A stretch of DNA of 64,000 bases from a virus. Positions 23,519 to 31,574 of this stretch are shown here, in pieces. The stretch spans positions 1-64,000 of IMG/VR virus record IMGVR_UViG_3300042896_000052; one strand, written 5' to 3'. Position numbers and translations under genes: made by a program. The notes below the pieces were generated by a model, which was given only the letters and a program-made list of their open reading frames with translations, did not search any database and was not told where the DNA came from. The first letter of the stretch is position 1, and each line of letters begins with the position of its first letter.

Positions 23519-26091
23519 GGAGTTCCTTTAGCTGCGGTGGATGCAGCAGCCATTGCCTGACGTTGTTTCGCTATAGCCGCCTGTTGCGCGTGCGTCAGCT
23601 TCTGCGCGTGCGTCTGCTGTTGCTGCGACAGTTCTTGCTGGTGCTTCTGGGCCAACATCTGCTGTGCGGCCTGCTGCTGGGCAGTCTGCTGCTGGTGTGT
23701 AGCTTGTTGCTGTTGCATCTCCTGCGCGTGGCGCTGCGCTAGCATCTGTGGGTTCTCACCCTGCTTGGACGCCATTTCCTGCGTCTTAAGTTGGAGCTCA
23801 GCTTGCTTGATCTGCAGGTCGCCATCAACCTTCTTAGCCTTGGTAGCGGAATCCTGACTCTTGATCTGGAGCTCAGCTTGTTGCATCTGCACCATCGGGT
23901 CCTGTGCAGCTTGTTGGGCCTGCTGTTGCTGGGCCTGACCCTTGCTTTCGGCCAGAACTTGTTGCGCCGCCTGAGCAACCAGACGTGACAACTGAACTTC
24001 GACTTCGCGTGGCAGTTCTTCATCAGGAGCCGGCATAGCCACACCCAGTTGAATCTCTACCTTGCGGCGATAGGCAAACGCCAAGTGCTCAGAGACGTGG
24101 GCCATGATCGCGGCCTGCATTTTCTGTGCTTGTGGGCTCTGACCGATCTGCGCCATGAGCAGTGGGTCTTGCATCATCGCAGTGTGCACAGCAATGTGGG
24201 CATCGTGGTCTTGGTAGATGAATGCCTTCGTTGGTGTACCGTTCAGGAACGCCATATTCTCGCTAACCGGGTCCCGGGGAGTCATGTCATCTTCGATCGG
24301 AACCAGCTTTTCAGCGTTCTTAATGCCCAAAACTTCCAGCATTTGGCGGTGTAATTGGGGCAAATCGTAGATCTGGGGGGCACCTTGGGCCAACTGAATA
24401 GCCGCTTGGTACTGCATAATCCGCTGCGCCATCGTTGCGCTGTTGGGATCGGACACCGGTATGACCTCAACCATGTCGTAATCGGTACGTTTAGCCCGGC
24501 GGTCAGCACCATTCGGCTCGTAGTCGTACTCATCCGGTGCGTGGTCACGAATAATCTCGGCCAAAAGCTTGAATTCCTGCTTCATGGACGAGTGAACCCG
24601 GGCCTGAACAGCGCTCATGGTCTTCAGTGTGCGTTCCAGCAGCGCCAAAGTGGTCCCAACGGGTGCATTGCCCGACATGTCAGCGATTTTCATGTCACTG
24701 ATAGCGCCCAAGCGGCGGGCTTCGTCCGTAATCTGGTTCAGGAGCGCCAGCAGAGTCTGGCTTGGCTCTTTGTACGGCAGGGGCATGATGTTATCGCGCA
24801 CGGTACCGCTGGCCACGTCCACATCGCGGAACTCGCCGGGTGCGATTGGGGTATCGTCGCCCTTAATGCGCAATCCTTTGGCTTTCAAGCCACCGGGGAG
24901 GTTGGCAAGGGAGCCTGCGTCGATAAGCTGACGGATCAGGCTGGTGCCGGCCCGGGCATAGCCGCCGATCAGGTTAATCAGGCCGAAACCATACGCGCCA
25001 AAGCCGGGAATGTAGGTGTATTGGACAAAATGCTGGCGGCGAAGCTTCTTGGCGTCGTCTTCTTCCCAGTTGCGGCGGATGGCCAGCACTTCGTTCGTTC
25101 CGCGCTCGATGGTAACCACATAGGGAAGCGCAATACCGTCTTCATCTTCGTAACCGGGCATGTCGTAGTCAACGTGGATCTCCATTAACTGGAACCGGTT
25201 GTCGTCTGTGACGCTGTAGCCCTGCTCTTCAGCCTTTTTCTTCTCCACGTCCGTCGTAATGTGCACAGGATCGCCCAAATCCACGTCCCGGTAGAACCCA
25301 GCGACCTGCAATTTGCGAATATCGTTCTCTGTCTTGCGCATGATGTGCGTGACACGCTCGGAAGTCTGTGCACTGCTGGCACCGTAAGGGATGATGACGT
25401 CTTCCGCAGGGATAAACATCGAAACCTGCCGGCCGAGTGACGGGTCGAAGTACACTTTCTTGAACGCAGCACCAGCCAAGCCCAAGTTAAACAGCATCCG
25501 CTCGTGCTCAGGGCGATACTCAGGCATCTTCTCCAGAATCTGGTAGTTCATGTCGTCTTGGACCCGGGCTGCAGCTTCCTCTTTCAGCTTGTCGATCGCG
25601 CCGATGATCTGTGTCTTCACCGGGCCTTGCGCCGGGAACGTCTCCGTCGCCATCTCAGCTTGGAACCGGATGGCCGCTTCAGTGAGGACTGTGGAATATA
25701 CGCCACAAGCACCTGTCCACGGCTCTGTACGCTCGTCGTACTTCATACCGAGGACCTCAAGGCCCTTCACATACGCTTCGACCCAATCTTTGCGGGAGTT
25801 AATGTCCGCATCTATCAGTCCCACCAAGTCACTAGCTAGCATGGTGAGCTCGGACGCATCCATGATATCGGCCAAGTTCGCCCCAAACTCATCTTCGGCA
25901 TCTTCACCGGGCATGATCGTAATCTCTACGCTGCCATCGTCAAGGGTGACCATATCGGGATTGACGATATCAATCTCCAACTCGCCGTCTGGCATCTCTT
26001 CTCCACCAACGTCCTCTGGAGTGAGCGGGTCCGCGCCCTCGTCGATGCCTGCTGGAGCGGGGTAAAGTGCTTTGCCGATATTTGTAGCCAT
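23515..26091 (-). CDS. Portal protein with long Gln-rich C-terminal tail
   Basis: This 858-residue dodecameric DNA portal sits directly after the terminase. The P22-like portal core covers about residues 80-640, with CGVYSTVLTEAAIRFQAEMA, FNLGLAGAAFKKVYFDP, FVQYTYIPGFGAYGFGLINL and PVGTTLALLERTLKTMSAVQ. From about residue 700 the protein is an extended Gln/Ala/Lys/Met helix (QQQQATHQQQTAQQQAAQQM), probably the portal barrel that projects into the head. An unusually acidic N-terminal 70 residues precede the core. This is long for the family (P22 gp1 is 725). Confidence 0.9.
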   Translation of the reverse strand: MATNIGKALYPAPAGIDEGADPLTPEDVGGEEMPDGELEIDIVNPDMVTLDDGSVEITIMPGEDAEDEFGANLADIMDASELTMLASDLVGLIDADINSRKDWVEAYVKGLEVLGMKYDERTEPWTGACGVYSTVLTEAAIRFQAEMATETFPAQGPVKTQIIGAIDKLKEEAAARVQDDMNYQILEKMPEYRPEHERMLFNLGLAGAAFKKVYFDPSLGRQVSMFIPAEDVIIPYGASSAQTSERVTHIMRKTENDIRKLQVAGFYRDVDLGDPVHITTDVEKKKAEEQGYSVTDDNRFQLMEIHVDYDMPGYEDEDGIALPYVVTIERGTNEVLAIRRNWEEDDAKKLRRQHFVQYTYIPGFGAYGFGLINLIGGYARAGTSLIRQLIDAGSLANLPGGLKAKGLRIKGDDTPIAPGEFRDVDVASGTVRDNIMPLPYKEPSQTLLALLNQITDEARRLGAISDMKIADMSGNAPVGTTLALLERTLKTMSAVQARVHSSMKQEFKLLAEIIRDHAPDEYDYEPNGADRRAKRTDYDMVEVIPVSDPNSATMAQRIMQYQAAIQLAQGAPQIYDLPQLHRQMLEVLGIKNAEKLVPIEDDMTPRDPVSENMAFLNGTPTKAFIYQDHDAHIAVHTAMMQDPLLMAQIGQSPQAQKMQAAIMAHVSEHLAFAYRRKVEIQLGVAMPAPDEELPREVEVQLSRLVAQAAQQVLAESKGQAQQQQAQQAAQDPMVQMQQAELQIKSQDSATKAKKVDGDLQIKQAELQLKTQEMASKQGENPQMLAQRHAQEMQQQQATHQQQTAQQQAAQQMLAQKHQQELSQQQQTHAQKLTHAQQAAIAKQRQAMAAASTAAKGTP

Positions 26092-26099
26092 TGCGTGCC

Positions 26100-27653
26100 T
26101 TAGTAGTATGCAGCGTTACGTGCGCCGCGAAAGGTATCATTATCCTGCACATCCGAGGCAAGCTTCAAGAGGCCACCTTTGCGAATGCGAATCAGCGCCA
26201 ACGTCATGGTGTCAACATCATCGTCGTGCTCCCCACTTGGGAACGCCAGTATCTCTTCAACCACCTCGGTAGCCCATGCGGTCTCTGGGAACCACACTTG
26301 TCCGTTTGTGTACATGTCACTCACCGAGTTCATCCGGGCAATCTTATCTTGGCCCTTGCCGGGGCTGTAGTCTTGCACGAACAACCCAGACCTGCGCATC
26401 TCGTCAATCAGCGGCTGGCCGCTAGCCTTTGCCTCCACAATGATACTGTCTGGCTCCCAGTCCTGCGCTTGCTGAAACGCCATCTTCTTGAGCTCTGGAA
26501 ACTCCCACTTGCCCTTGACCCGGTTCATCAGGATCACGTTGTCAACACCGTCCTCGTTCTTCCACACACCCCATGTCTGGCAGGAGGAATAGTCTGAGCG
26601 GGTCTTGGTAGTGAGCGCCGTGTCGAACGCCTGAACGATAAAGTCAACCTGCGGTGGGTCCTCATGCGGCCACCAGCGGATATCCGAACGCTTGATAATC
26701 GCAGCCTCTTGGGCTGTGGGGTTCTGCTGGTACTGTGCGTTCCACTGCCAAGCCGGCATACTCGCCTTGGTGCGCAGAAGGGACTCCACACTCCACTGCT
26801 CCGGCCAGAGGGACTTGAGGATTACTGCGGGGGCGTCCGGGTCAAAGTTTTCGTTGGTTGTGTCCGCTAGTGGGTTTGCAAACTCAAGGATCGCGGGGAA
26901 CTCAAACACTTCATACTGGTCACCGTCCTCGTTCAGGCTGCTGTCTTTAACCAATCGACCAATAAGATCACGCTGGTGCCAACGAGTATGTAGTATGCAA
27001 ATCTTGCCACCGGGCATAAGGCGTGTACGTAGACCGGCACGAAACCATTCGTAAATACCATCAAGGCTAGTTGTATTTCCACTTTTGATATCCTGTTCTG
27101 AGATCGGATCATCCACCACAATAAGATGGGCCCCCCGGCCGGCAAGTGCTCCACCTACGCCAGTTGCGTAGACTTCGCCGCCTTTTGTCGTGTTCCATTT
27201 ACCAGCAGCCTTGGCATCTGCAGCAATCGCAACCCCGGGGAATATCGCTTTGTACTCCGCCGTCTGCATAAGGTTTCGCACCTTACGAGCCATGTCAACC
27301 GCAAGGTCCACTGTGTGGGACGCTACGATAAGTTTATGGTCTGGATGCTTGCCGAGATACCAAGCTGGGTAGTAGATGGAGATCATCTGGCTCTTACCGA
27401 ACCGGGGGGCCATCGAAACCGCAATCCGGTCCTTATGACCTTCTTCAACTTCTGACAGCAGGGCACCCAACCTCTTCAGGTGGGCACCGAACTTATACGC
27501 CGGGTCAACAGCCGCAATAAACGCAAGGAAGTCCTGACGGGCCAGCGCGGTGCGCTTGCGCTCGTCCAACTCATCTAGCAATGCAAGGGTATGCGCCATC
27601 TCCTCGTGGGACATGGAACCTAGCTTGGCCAGCAGTTGTTCGACTTCAGTCAT
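26100..27653 (-). CDS. terL: Terminase large subunit
   Basis: This 517-residue packaging motor has a variant Walker A, APRFGKS (82-88), Walker B LIVVDD (177-182) and the coupling motif LHTRWH (221-226). A C-terminal RNase H-like nuclease follows with Asp344 in AFDTAL, Glu407 in IIVEAKASG and the Asp cluster 477-481 in HDDDVDTM. It cuts concatemers and pumps DNA into the head through the portal encoded 8 bp downstream. It overlaps the small terminase gene by 8 bp. The sequence does not decide headful versus cos packaging, but the circular gene map fits permuted ends. Confidence 0.95.
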   Translation of the reverse strand: MTEVEQLLAKLGSMSHEEMAHTLALLDELDERKRTALARQDFLAFIAAVDPAYKFGAHLKRLGALLSEVEEGHKDRIAVSMAPRFGKSQMISIYYPAWYLGKHPDHKLIVASHTVDLAVDMARKVRNLMQTAEYKAIFPGVAIAADAKAAGKWNTTKGGEVYATGVGGALAGRGAHLIVVDDPISEQDIKSGNTTSLDGIYEWFRAGLRTRLMPGGKICILHTRWHQRDLIGRLVKDSSLNEDGDQYEVFEFPAILEFANPLADTTNENFDPDAPAVILKSLWPEQWSVESLLRTKASMPAWQWNAQYQQNPTAQEAAIIKRSDIRWWPHEDPPQVDFIVQAFDTALTTKTRSDYSSCQTWGVWKNEDGVDNVILMNRVKGKWEFPELKKMAFQQAQDWEPDSIIVEAKASGQPLIDEMRRSGLFVQDYSPGKGQDKIARMNSVSDMYTNGQVWFPETAWATEVVEEILAFPSGEHDDDVDTMTLALIRIRKGGLLKLASDVQDNDTFRGARNAAYY

Positions 27654-28173
27654 TAGTTGTTGGTAAGTTCAGAACCGCGTCGTCCCGCTTGAACTCATCG
27701 GGGTCGATGGTCTTCATCAGGCGCTCGCGCAGCAGTTGCTCCAACTCTTCAGTCGGCCGGTGGCGCATGGTGACCTCTGTCTTGTCGGTAAACAACCCGA
27801 CGTCGGAAATCTTGCCGAGGAGCTCGTAGCACTTGAGCCGCACGCGTGGGTCTGGATTGGCAGAATCCACAATCAGCTTGTTGGTGACGTATGTGCGCAG
27901 TTGAGCGGCTGACTGCACAACCACCTTGTCGTACTCGTCGAGTAGCGCCTTGATATGCACAACCGTACCGGGGCTGGAAAGCAGCACATCGGTGGGGCGG
28001 CGGTTACCTGTGAATATGGAGTGGGCAGCAGAGATATCTGCATCAGTGACCTCGACCTCATCGGCTATCTCAGCAATGCTATTGAATGCAGCGGCTATAC
28101 GCGCTTGAAGGTCTTCAAACGTCGGGGGGTATTCCGCATACGGGATGTCCGTGTCGAGTACTGGAAATTGCAT
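27646..28173 (-). CDS. Terminase small subunit (candidate)
   Basis: This 175-residue helical protein is encoded directly before and overlapping the large terminase gene. N-terminal helices (FEDLQARIAAAFNSIAEIAD) lead into a middle coiled segment (VVHIKALLDEYDKVVVQSAA) and a charged C-terminal tail (PTEELEQLLRERLMKTIDPD). This is the layout of DNA-recognition subunits. No classic HTH is obvious. It is the first gene of the leftward unit; call rests on position and helical architecture. Confidence 0.7.
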   Translation of the reverse strand: MQFPVLDTDIPYAEYPPTFEDLQARIAAAFNSIAEIADEVEVTDADISAAHSIFTGNRRPTDVLLSSPGTVVHIKALLDEYDKVVVQSAAQLRTYVTNKLIVDSANPDPRVRLKCYELLGKISDVGLFTDKTEVTMRHRPTEELEQLLRERLMKTIDPDEFKRDDAVLNLPTTND

Positions 28174-28426
28174 TTAGATTGTCCGCAGCCGTTAGGCGAT
28201 GCACAGAGTGTACAGGATTTTTAGAAAATTTTGGGAGGCTTGTTTTCTGGAGGTAGGGGGTGGTCTGGTGGATAGGGTTAGCGTAGCTTTACAGTGTAAT
28301 GTTAAGTCTTTTGGGGGTCTACGGGAAAGTTGCGCTCAGTGTAAAAGCGCGAGGGACTCCAAACACCAAAAGGCGGGGCCGGGTGCGGGTGGGTCGCGCT
28401 AGGCCGGAACTAATGATTAGAATCAC
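28174..28426. other. Divergent intergenic control region, terminase side
   Basis: No gene is seen. The stretch is G-rich on the plus strand and separates the late (minus) and early (plus) units. On the minus strand a possible extended -10, TGTACACT, lies about 30 bp before the small-terminase start, with no good -35. A conserved late-promoter motif could not be defined from one copy. Confidence 0.5.
28410..28420. promoter_or_regulatory. Palindrome element, core copy (element 1)
   Basis: Core CTAATGATTAG of the recurring ATCTAA-NNN-TTAGAT palindrome (outer bases diverged), placed 6 bp upstream of the -35 box of the first early promoter. That position suits an activator or repressor site. Confidence 0.65.
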
Positions 28427-28455
28427 TTGACAATGTTGAGTAGTTGGGGTACATT
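28427..28455 (+). promoter_or_regulatory. Sigma-70 promoter for the first early gene
   Basis: Perfect -35 TTGACA (28427-28432), 17-bp spacer and -10 TACATT (28450-28455), followed about 20 bp later by an inverted repeat GGTTAG-TT-CTAACC (28476-28489). It drives the gene at 28513. The downstream dyad lies where a repressor could block elongation or initiation. Confidence 0.8.
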
Positions 28456-28512
28456 ATAGGTGTCGGTTGTTCAAGGGTTAGTTCTAACCTACCGCTGACA
28501 TAGGAATACATT

Positions 28513-29070
28513 ATGAATACGTCCAACAAATCAATCCCATCGTTCACAAAATCAGCCAAGGCTTTGCTGTCCGCCACTAATGGCTTGGACAATGCCACTG
28601 CTAAGTTTTCCGGCGCGTTGTGCACAACGTTGCAACAATACCTCGACGCTTGCGCCATGTCAGGCATAGAACGTGATCAAAAGGGTTGCGCCACTATCGG
28701 GAAAGCCGTGCGGGAAAACGAGGTAATGATTAAGGCTTGGCAATTCGACGGTACATTGTTACAAAAGACTGTTACCGAATACGCCCAAGGAATGATGCGT
28801 GCATACTTTCACAATGTACCGTTCACGCAGGGTTTAAAGAATAACCCCGATATGATTATTCCAAAAGCCAACGGCGACACGTCCAAGCCTACCGGGCCAA
28901 AGGCAGGTGGCAGGGTGCAAAGCACAACCCGCGCTGAACTGGACAAAACAATCCAAAAGCTTTTGGTTCAGGCTAGGTTGATGGGACTTAACGAGTTCGC
29001 CGCTGATGTTTTGGATGTATGCCTAGACTCTCTCGAGGGTTTCAAAGAAACCCAAGACGCGCCACTGTAA
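28513..29070 (+). CDS. First early protein, unknown
   Basis: This 185-residue, mostly helical protein begins MNTSNKSIPSFTKSAKALLS. A C-terminal helix-rich segment (ELDKTIQKLLVQARLMGLNE, VLDVCLDSLEGFKE) follows a Pro/Gly-rich linker (KPTGPKAGGRVQS). It stands alone between a strong sigma-70 promoter and a terminator, the arrangement of an immediate-early gene such as a host-takeover or regulatory protein. No family recognised. Confidence 0.75.
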   Translation: MNTSNKSIPSFTKSAKALLSATNGLDNATAKFSGALCTTLQQYLDACAMSGIERDQKGCATIGKAVRENEVMIKAWQFDGTLLQKTVTEYAQGMMRAYFHNVPFTQGLKNNPDMIIPKANGDTSKPTGPKAGGRVQSTTRAELDKTIQKLLVQARLMGLNEFAADVLDVCLDSLEGFKETQDAPL

Positions 29071-29076
29071 TTCTCC

Positions 29077-29100
29077 GCCCGGTTCGCCGGGCTTTTCTTT
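29077..29100 (+). terminator. Rho-independent terminator
   Basis: Stem GCCCGG-TTCG-CCGGGC followed by TTTTCTTT, six bases after the stop of the first early gene. It isolates that gene as its own transcript. Confidence 0.92.
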
Positions 29101-29200
29101 GTCCGCGCTTTGCGCGGCTTTCGTCATAGTAGTCCACGGCACGGGAGGGAGAGCGAGCGAGTGCGAGGCATGGGAGTGAGGGGGCGGCGGCGTTGGCGGC

Positions 29201-29215
29201 ATCTAATGATTAGAT
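29201..29215. promoter_or_regulatory. Palindrome element ATCTAA-TGA-TTAGAT (element 2)
   Basis: Perfect 6-bp arms with a 3-bp centre, in the non-coding region. No start codon follows directly. Confidence 0.85.
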
Positions 29216-29255
29216 GGGCGGCGTTTGCGGGGCAACTATGACGTTTTGGGGGGCC

Positions 29256-29270
29256 ATCTAACGATTAGAT
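29256..29270. promoter_or_regulatory. Palindrome element ATCTAA-CGA-TTAGAT (element 3)
   Basis: Perfect arms; 55 bp (about five helical turns) from element 2, so bound proteins would lie on the same DNA face. Confidence 0.85.
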
Positions 29271-29478
29271 AGGATAGAGATATAGTTTCGTGGGTCAAAT
29301 GAGCGTTGTAACGCCATTCGTGGGTCGTGTGCGATCACGTTACGTTACAAAGGTACGTGACCCATTCTATATTAACTATATCTGTACTATATACCGGTAT
29401 GGTGAAAATCGCGGGGAATCAGCAATAAGCAGCAATTAAAGGCAGTAGAGTACAGAGAAAAGAGCGTAACAAAAAGCA

Positions 29479-29529
29479 AGAGAGAGAGAGAGAGACTATA
29501 TATATATATAATAATAGAGAGAGAGAGAG
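29479..29529. repeat. Simple-sequence tract (AG)n-(TA)n-(GA)n
   Basis: Purine dinucleotide repeats flank a 15-bp alternating TA run. The TA core is easily melted and could form a cruciform. The flanking GA runs form a mirror-type purine tract. Confidence 0.9.
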
Positions 29530-29751
29530 TCAGTAACGAGGTGATGCGCCAAAACCGTCATCTCGGCTTGCACGAAATTCCGCTATCGACCACTTAGAAA
29601 AAGTTTGTTTTGGTATCTTTGAAAAGTTGGGGGAACTTGACTCATCGAGGTCTCTGCCGGGCGCATAAAGGCCATTTTGCATCACATCGTTACATACCGG
29701 TACGAACCTCTTGGAACCCGCATGCCTAGGCCCGTAACGTGTTATGCTCAT
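29530..29751 (-). CDS. Possible small minus-strand gene in the non-coding region
   Basis: This 73-residue ORF starts at the ATG at 29751 (MSITRYGPRHAGSKRFVPVC) with CGGGGGTG eight bases before it. Composition is protein-like (SKWSIAEFRASRDDGFGASP at the end), but it opposes all nearby genes and overlaps the iterated repeats. It would be divergent from 29857 across element 4. Could be a genuine regulatory gene or chance. Confidence 0.35.
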   Translation of the reverse strand: MSITRYGPRHAGSKRFVPVCNDVMQNGLYAPGRDLDESSSPNFSKIPKQTFSKWSIAEFRASRDDGFGASPRY

Positions 29752-29806
29752 TTCGCACACCCCCGCGTTACAGCGCGTTACAAGCTCACGCCACCCACTT
29801 TATTCT

Positions 29807-29821
29807 ATCTAATCATTAGAT
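29807..29821. promoter_or_regulatory. Palindrome element ATCTAA-TCA-TTAGAT (element 4)
   Basis: Ends 35 bp before the start at 29857. A possible -10, TACACT, follows five bases later, so the element could sit in a promoter spacer. Confidence 0.85.
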
Positions 29822-29856
29822 GTGGTACACTGAAGTCTCACTAACTAGGAATTACT

Positions 29857-30708
29857 ATGACAACCCTGACCCCTGCCGCTATTACCACTATCTCGCTGAG
29901 TCCAGCCTCTAAGAGCATCCGGTTCCAAGCCGACGACCACACCCCTGCTGTTTCCCAGCACATACTATCTATACCTCTATCCGCTGATACCTCACGTTAT
30001 TTAGTCGCCGTCGGCACCCCTGCTAACTTCCATTTCCATGCCGTGGAGGTAGTGCTGGATTACGTGCATCAATACGCAGCCGGGTTAATCCCTTCGGATA
30101 CTCTATTACCGCCTGTGGAGTACGCGCTGCCAGCGCTATTTGGGCGTAGTGCGTTCATGGAGCTATTGCTTGGGGGCGATATGCCAACAGTCTGCGCAAA
30201 CTGGGGTATGACGGAGATCGGCATGGCCACCACCATTGCAGAGTACGCCGGGATACGCATCCAGCGCGTGACCATGAGCCAGTACTTGCAAGCCACCGCC
30301 AAGCCCACGGCCCCAACCCATGAGGCAACTGATGAGGATGATCTCGACCTTGACTTACTTCTAGGGGAGGCTGACAGCTTGGCTATACCAAAGAGCATCG
30401 GGAAACTATCCCCTGCTGTGGTGCTGAACCGAACCAACACAGAGACCGTGGGAGTGGTGCGCCGACTAACCGATCTGGAGATTGCCACGTTGGAGTCTGT
30501 ATTAGCCAACAAGAAGCTGAACCCGAACCCCGCAGACCGCCAGAGTTGGGTATTCAAAAGTATGCAGGTCTACGAGACGGTGTGTATTGCCTACGAGCGG
30601 GCATCTAAGGCACAAGCAGCCGTGCATACGTACAGCCAGCGTACCGGGCGCAAGTTCTCCACCAAGCGCAACCACGACAAGTCCCTGCAAGTAACCCGCT
30701 TGAGCTAA
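29857..30708 (+). CDS. Early protein of unknown function
   Basis: This 283-residue protein begins MTTLTPAAITTISLSPASKS. It has an acidic Asp/Leu-rich patch (DEDDLDLDLLLGEADSLAIP) at about residue 155 and a basic C-terminus (YSQRTGRKFSTKRNHDKSLQ). An acidic linker plus basic tail suggests nucleic-acid or protein binding. It forms a two-gene unit with the gene at 30711, ended by a terminator at 30976. No family recognised. Confidence 0.7.
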   Translation: MTTLTPAAITTISLSPASKSIRFQADDHTPAVSQHILSIPLSADTSRYLVAVGTPANFHFHAVEVVLDYVHQYAAGLIPSDTLLPPVEYALPALFGRSAFMELLLGGDMPTVCANWGMTEIGMATTIAEYAGIRIQRVTMSQYLQATAKPTAPTHEATDEDDLDLDLLLGEADSLAIPKSIGKLSPAVVLNRTNTETVGVVRRLTDLEIATLESVLANKKLNPNPADRQSWVFKSMQVYETVCIAYERASKAQAAVHTYSQRTGRKFSTKRNHDKSLQVTRLS

Positions 30709-30710
30709 CC

Positions 30711-30953
30711 ATGAGAGACACACTACTAGGCTGGCACTCCGTTTCCGTAGCTAAGCCCATTACCGCACACACCCTTTGGGGCTACGCAGTCATGAAGCAG
30801 ACACGCGGCAAACGCCAGCGATACTCTCTCTACTCAACCACCGCAGTGGGCGGGCTGACCTACACACGCCTAACCCGTGACCTCACGCGACCGAATGCAG
30901 AGAGGATGCTGAAGGTACTGCTGGCCTGTGCCGGCTCCGCATCTAACGATTAG
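30711..30953 (+). CDS. Small early protein, unknown
   Basis: This 80-residue basic protein (MRDTLLGWHSVSVAKPITAH, MKQTRGKRQRYSLYSTTAVG) is encoded 2 bp after the previous gene. Its last codons GCA-TCT-AAC-GAT-TAG are part of a palindrome element, so the regulatory motif supplies the stop codon. Function unknown. Confidence 0.65.
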   Translation: MRDTLLGWHSVSVAKPITAHTLWGYAVMKQTRGKRQRYSLYSTTAVGGLTYTRLTRDLTRPNAERMLKVLLACAGSASND

Positions 30954-30955
30954 AT
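30941..30955. promoter_or_regulatory. Palindrome element ATCTAA-CGA-TTAGAT (element 5)
   Basis: Overlaps the stop codon of the gene at 30711-30953, 21 bp before a terminator. It is not followed closely by a start codon. Confidence 0.85.
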
Positions 30956-30975
30956 GCCATAACTATGACACCACG

Positions 30976-30996
30976 GCCCCGGAAACGGGGCTTTTT
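30976..30996 (+). terminator. Rho-independent terminator
   Basis: Stem GCCCCG-GAAA-CGGGGC followed by TTTTT. It ends the 29857-30953 unit just ahead of a new strong promoter. Confidence 0.93.
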
Positions 30997-31033
30997 AACG
31001 TGCAGTTCAAAGCCAAAAACGAGGCTGAAACGC

Positions 31034-31062
31034 TTGACAAAGGTAAGCTTTTAGTGTACAAT
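31034..31062 (+). promoter_or_regulatory. Strong sigma-70 promoter of the main early operon
   Basis: TTGACA (31034-31039), 17-bp spacer, TACAAT (31057-31062). The first gene after it begins at 31575, leaving a leader of about 500 nt with a boxA. It is placed directly after a terminator and is probably the main promoter for genes 31575-47314. Confidence 0.9.
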
Positions 31063-31120
31063 AGACCCATCGACTCAGAGATCGCTCTGACGAAGGCCAC
31101 CACCTACATACCGGGGCCAT

Positions 31121-31132
31121 GTTCTTTAACAA
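31121..31132 (+). promoter_or_regulatory. boxA-like antitermination site
   Basis: GTTCTTTAACAA matches the boxA consensus (GYTCTTTAANA) of rRNA and lambdoid nut leaders bound by NusB-S10. It lies about 60 nt after the predicted transcription start, as in rRNA leaders. A hairpin lies upstream rather than downstream of it, unlike lambda boxB. Confidence 0.65.
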
Positions 31133-31164
31133 TTCAATTCATGTTTGCGTGTAAGTTATACAGC

Positions 31165-31179
31165 ATCTAATCATTAGAT
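31165..31179. promoter_or_regulatory. Palindrome element ATCTAA-TCA-TTAGAT (element 6)
   Basis: Perfect arms, within the leader, about 100 bp downstream of the transcription start. It could block elongation or act as RNA. Confidence 0.85.
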
Positions 31180-31550
31180 GGTAGCCACGCAGACAAGCAA
31201 GCCGCAGCCGGTATACCGGGTGTGCAGTAATAGGCAGTCAGTAAGTTGCCTCCCCCTGCCAGAATGCGTTGGGTATAGCCCCGGCTCTATGTGGAGTAAT
31301 TGCCAACCCCGACTAAACAACGACACACGGGAAGCAATGAAAGTATAGACGCAATGCGAACAGATAGTACCTAAATGTGCCGAGGCCGCTGGCGTAATGA
31401 CCCATGCCTCTCAAGGACGGAACCACTACGGTGGGATATGTCGGACTGAGCAGCACTATCGTACCGACCGGGGAGACGCCCCGGCAAGAGAAGCAAGATT
31501 ACAACCCTGACTGTATGGGCAACCCCCGTGCAGTCTCAGATGCAATCCGC

Positions 31551-31565
31551 ATCTAACCATTAGAT
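31551..31565. promoter_or_regulatory. Palindrome element ATCTAA-CCA-TTAGAT (element 7)
   Basis: Immediately precedes the GGAG ribosome binding site and start of the gene at 31575 (9-bp gap). Confidence 0.88.
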
Positions 31566-31574
31566 GGAGCGAGT

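Larger units (their letters stand above)
29101..29856. other. Non-coding, repeat-rich region; candidate replication origin or control region
   Basis: About 750 bp with no plus-strand gene. It holds two palindrome elements (29201, 29256), direct repeats TTCGTGGGTC (29287, 29317) and an inverted pair TTGTAACG/CGTTACAA (29306 and 29343). Further copies of CGTTACA lie at 29688, 29766 and 29776. A 51-bp simple-sequence tract of (AG)n-(TA)n-(GA)n (29479-29529) is followed by a third palindrome at 29807. Iterated 7-mers, a dyad and an easily melted TA tract are features of replication origins. One weak minus-strand ORF overlaps part of it. Confidence 0.6.
31063..31574 (+). ncRNA. Long structured leader, possible ncRNA or antitermination region
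   Basis: About 500 nt without a convincing gene follow the 31034 promoter. Visible structure: a hairpin TCAGAG-ATCG-CTCTGA (31074-31089), boxA-like GTTCTTTAACAA (31121-31132), palindromes at 31165 and 31551, and a GC-rich hairpin CCGGGG-AGAC-GCCCCGG near 31470. No tRNA cloverleaf was found. It may assemble an antitermination complex for the 16-kb operon or be a stable RNA. Family not recognised. Confidence 0.5.

Noticed and set aside
24355-25188. Plus-strand frame opposite the portal gene
   Set aside because: It lies inside a well-supported portal gene and its composition is that of the complement of coding sequence, with no RBS.
31180-31550. tRNA or known riboswitch in the long leader
   Set aside because: No cloverleaf, TPsiC-type GTTCNANNC with acceptor pairing, or familiar aptamer core was recognised, so only a generic structured leader is reported.
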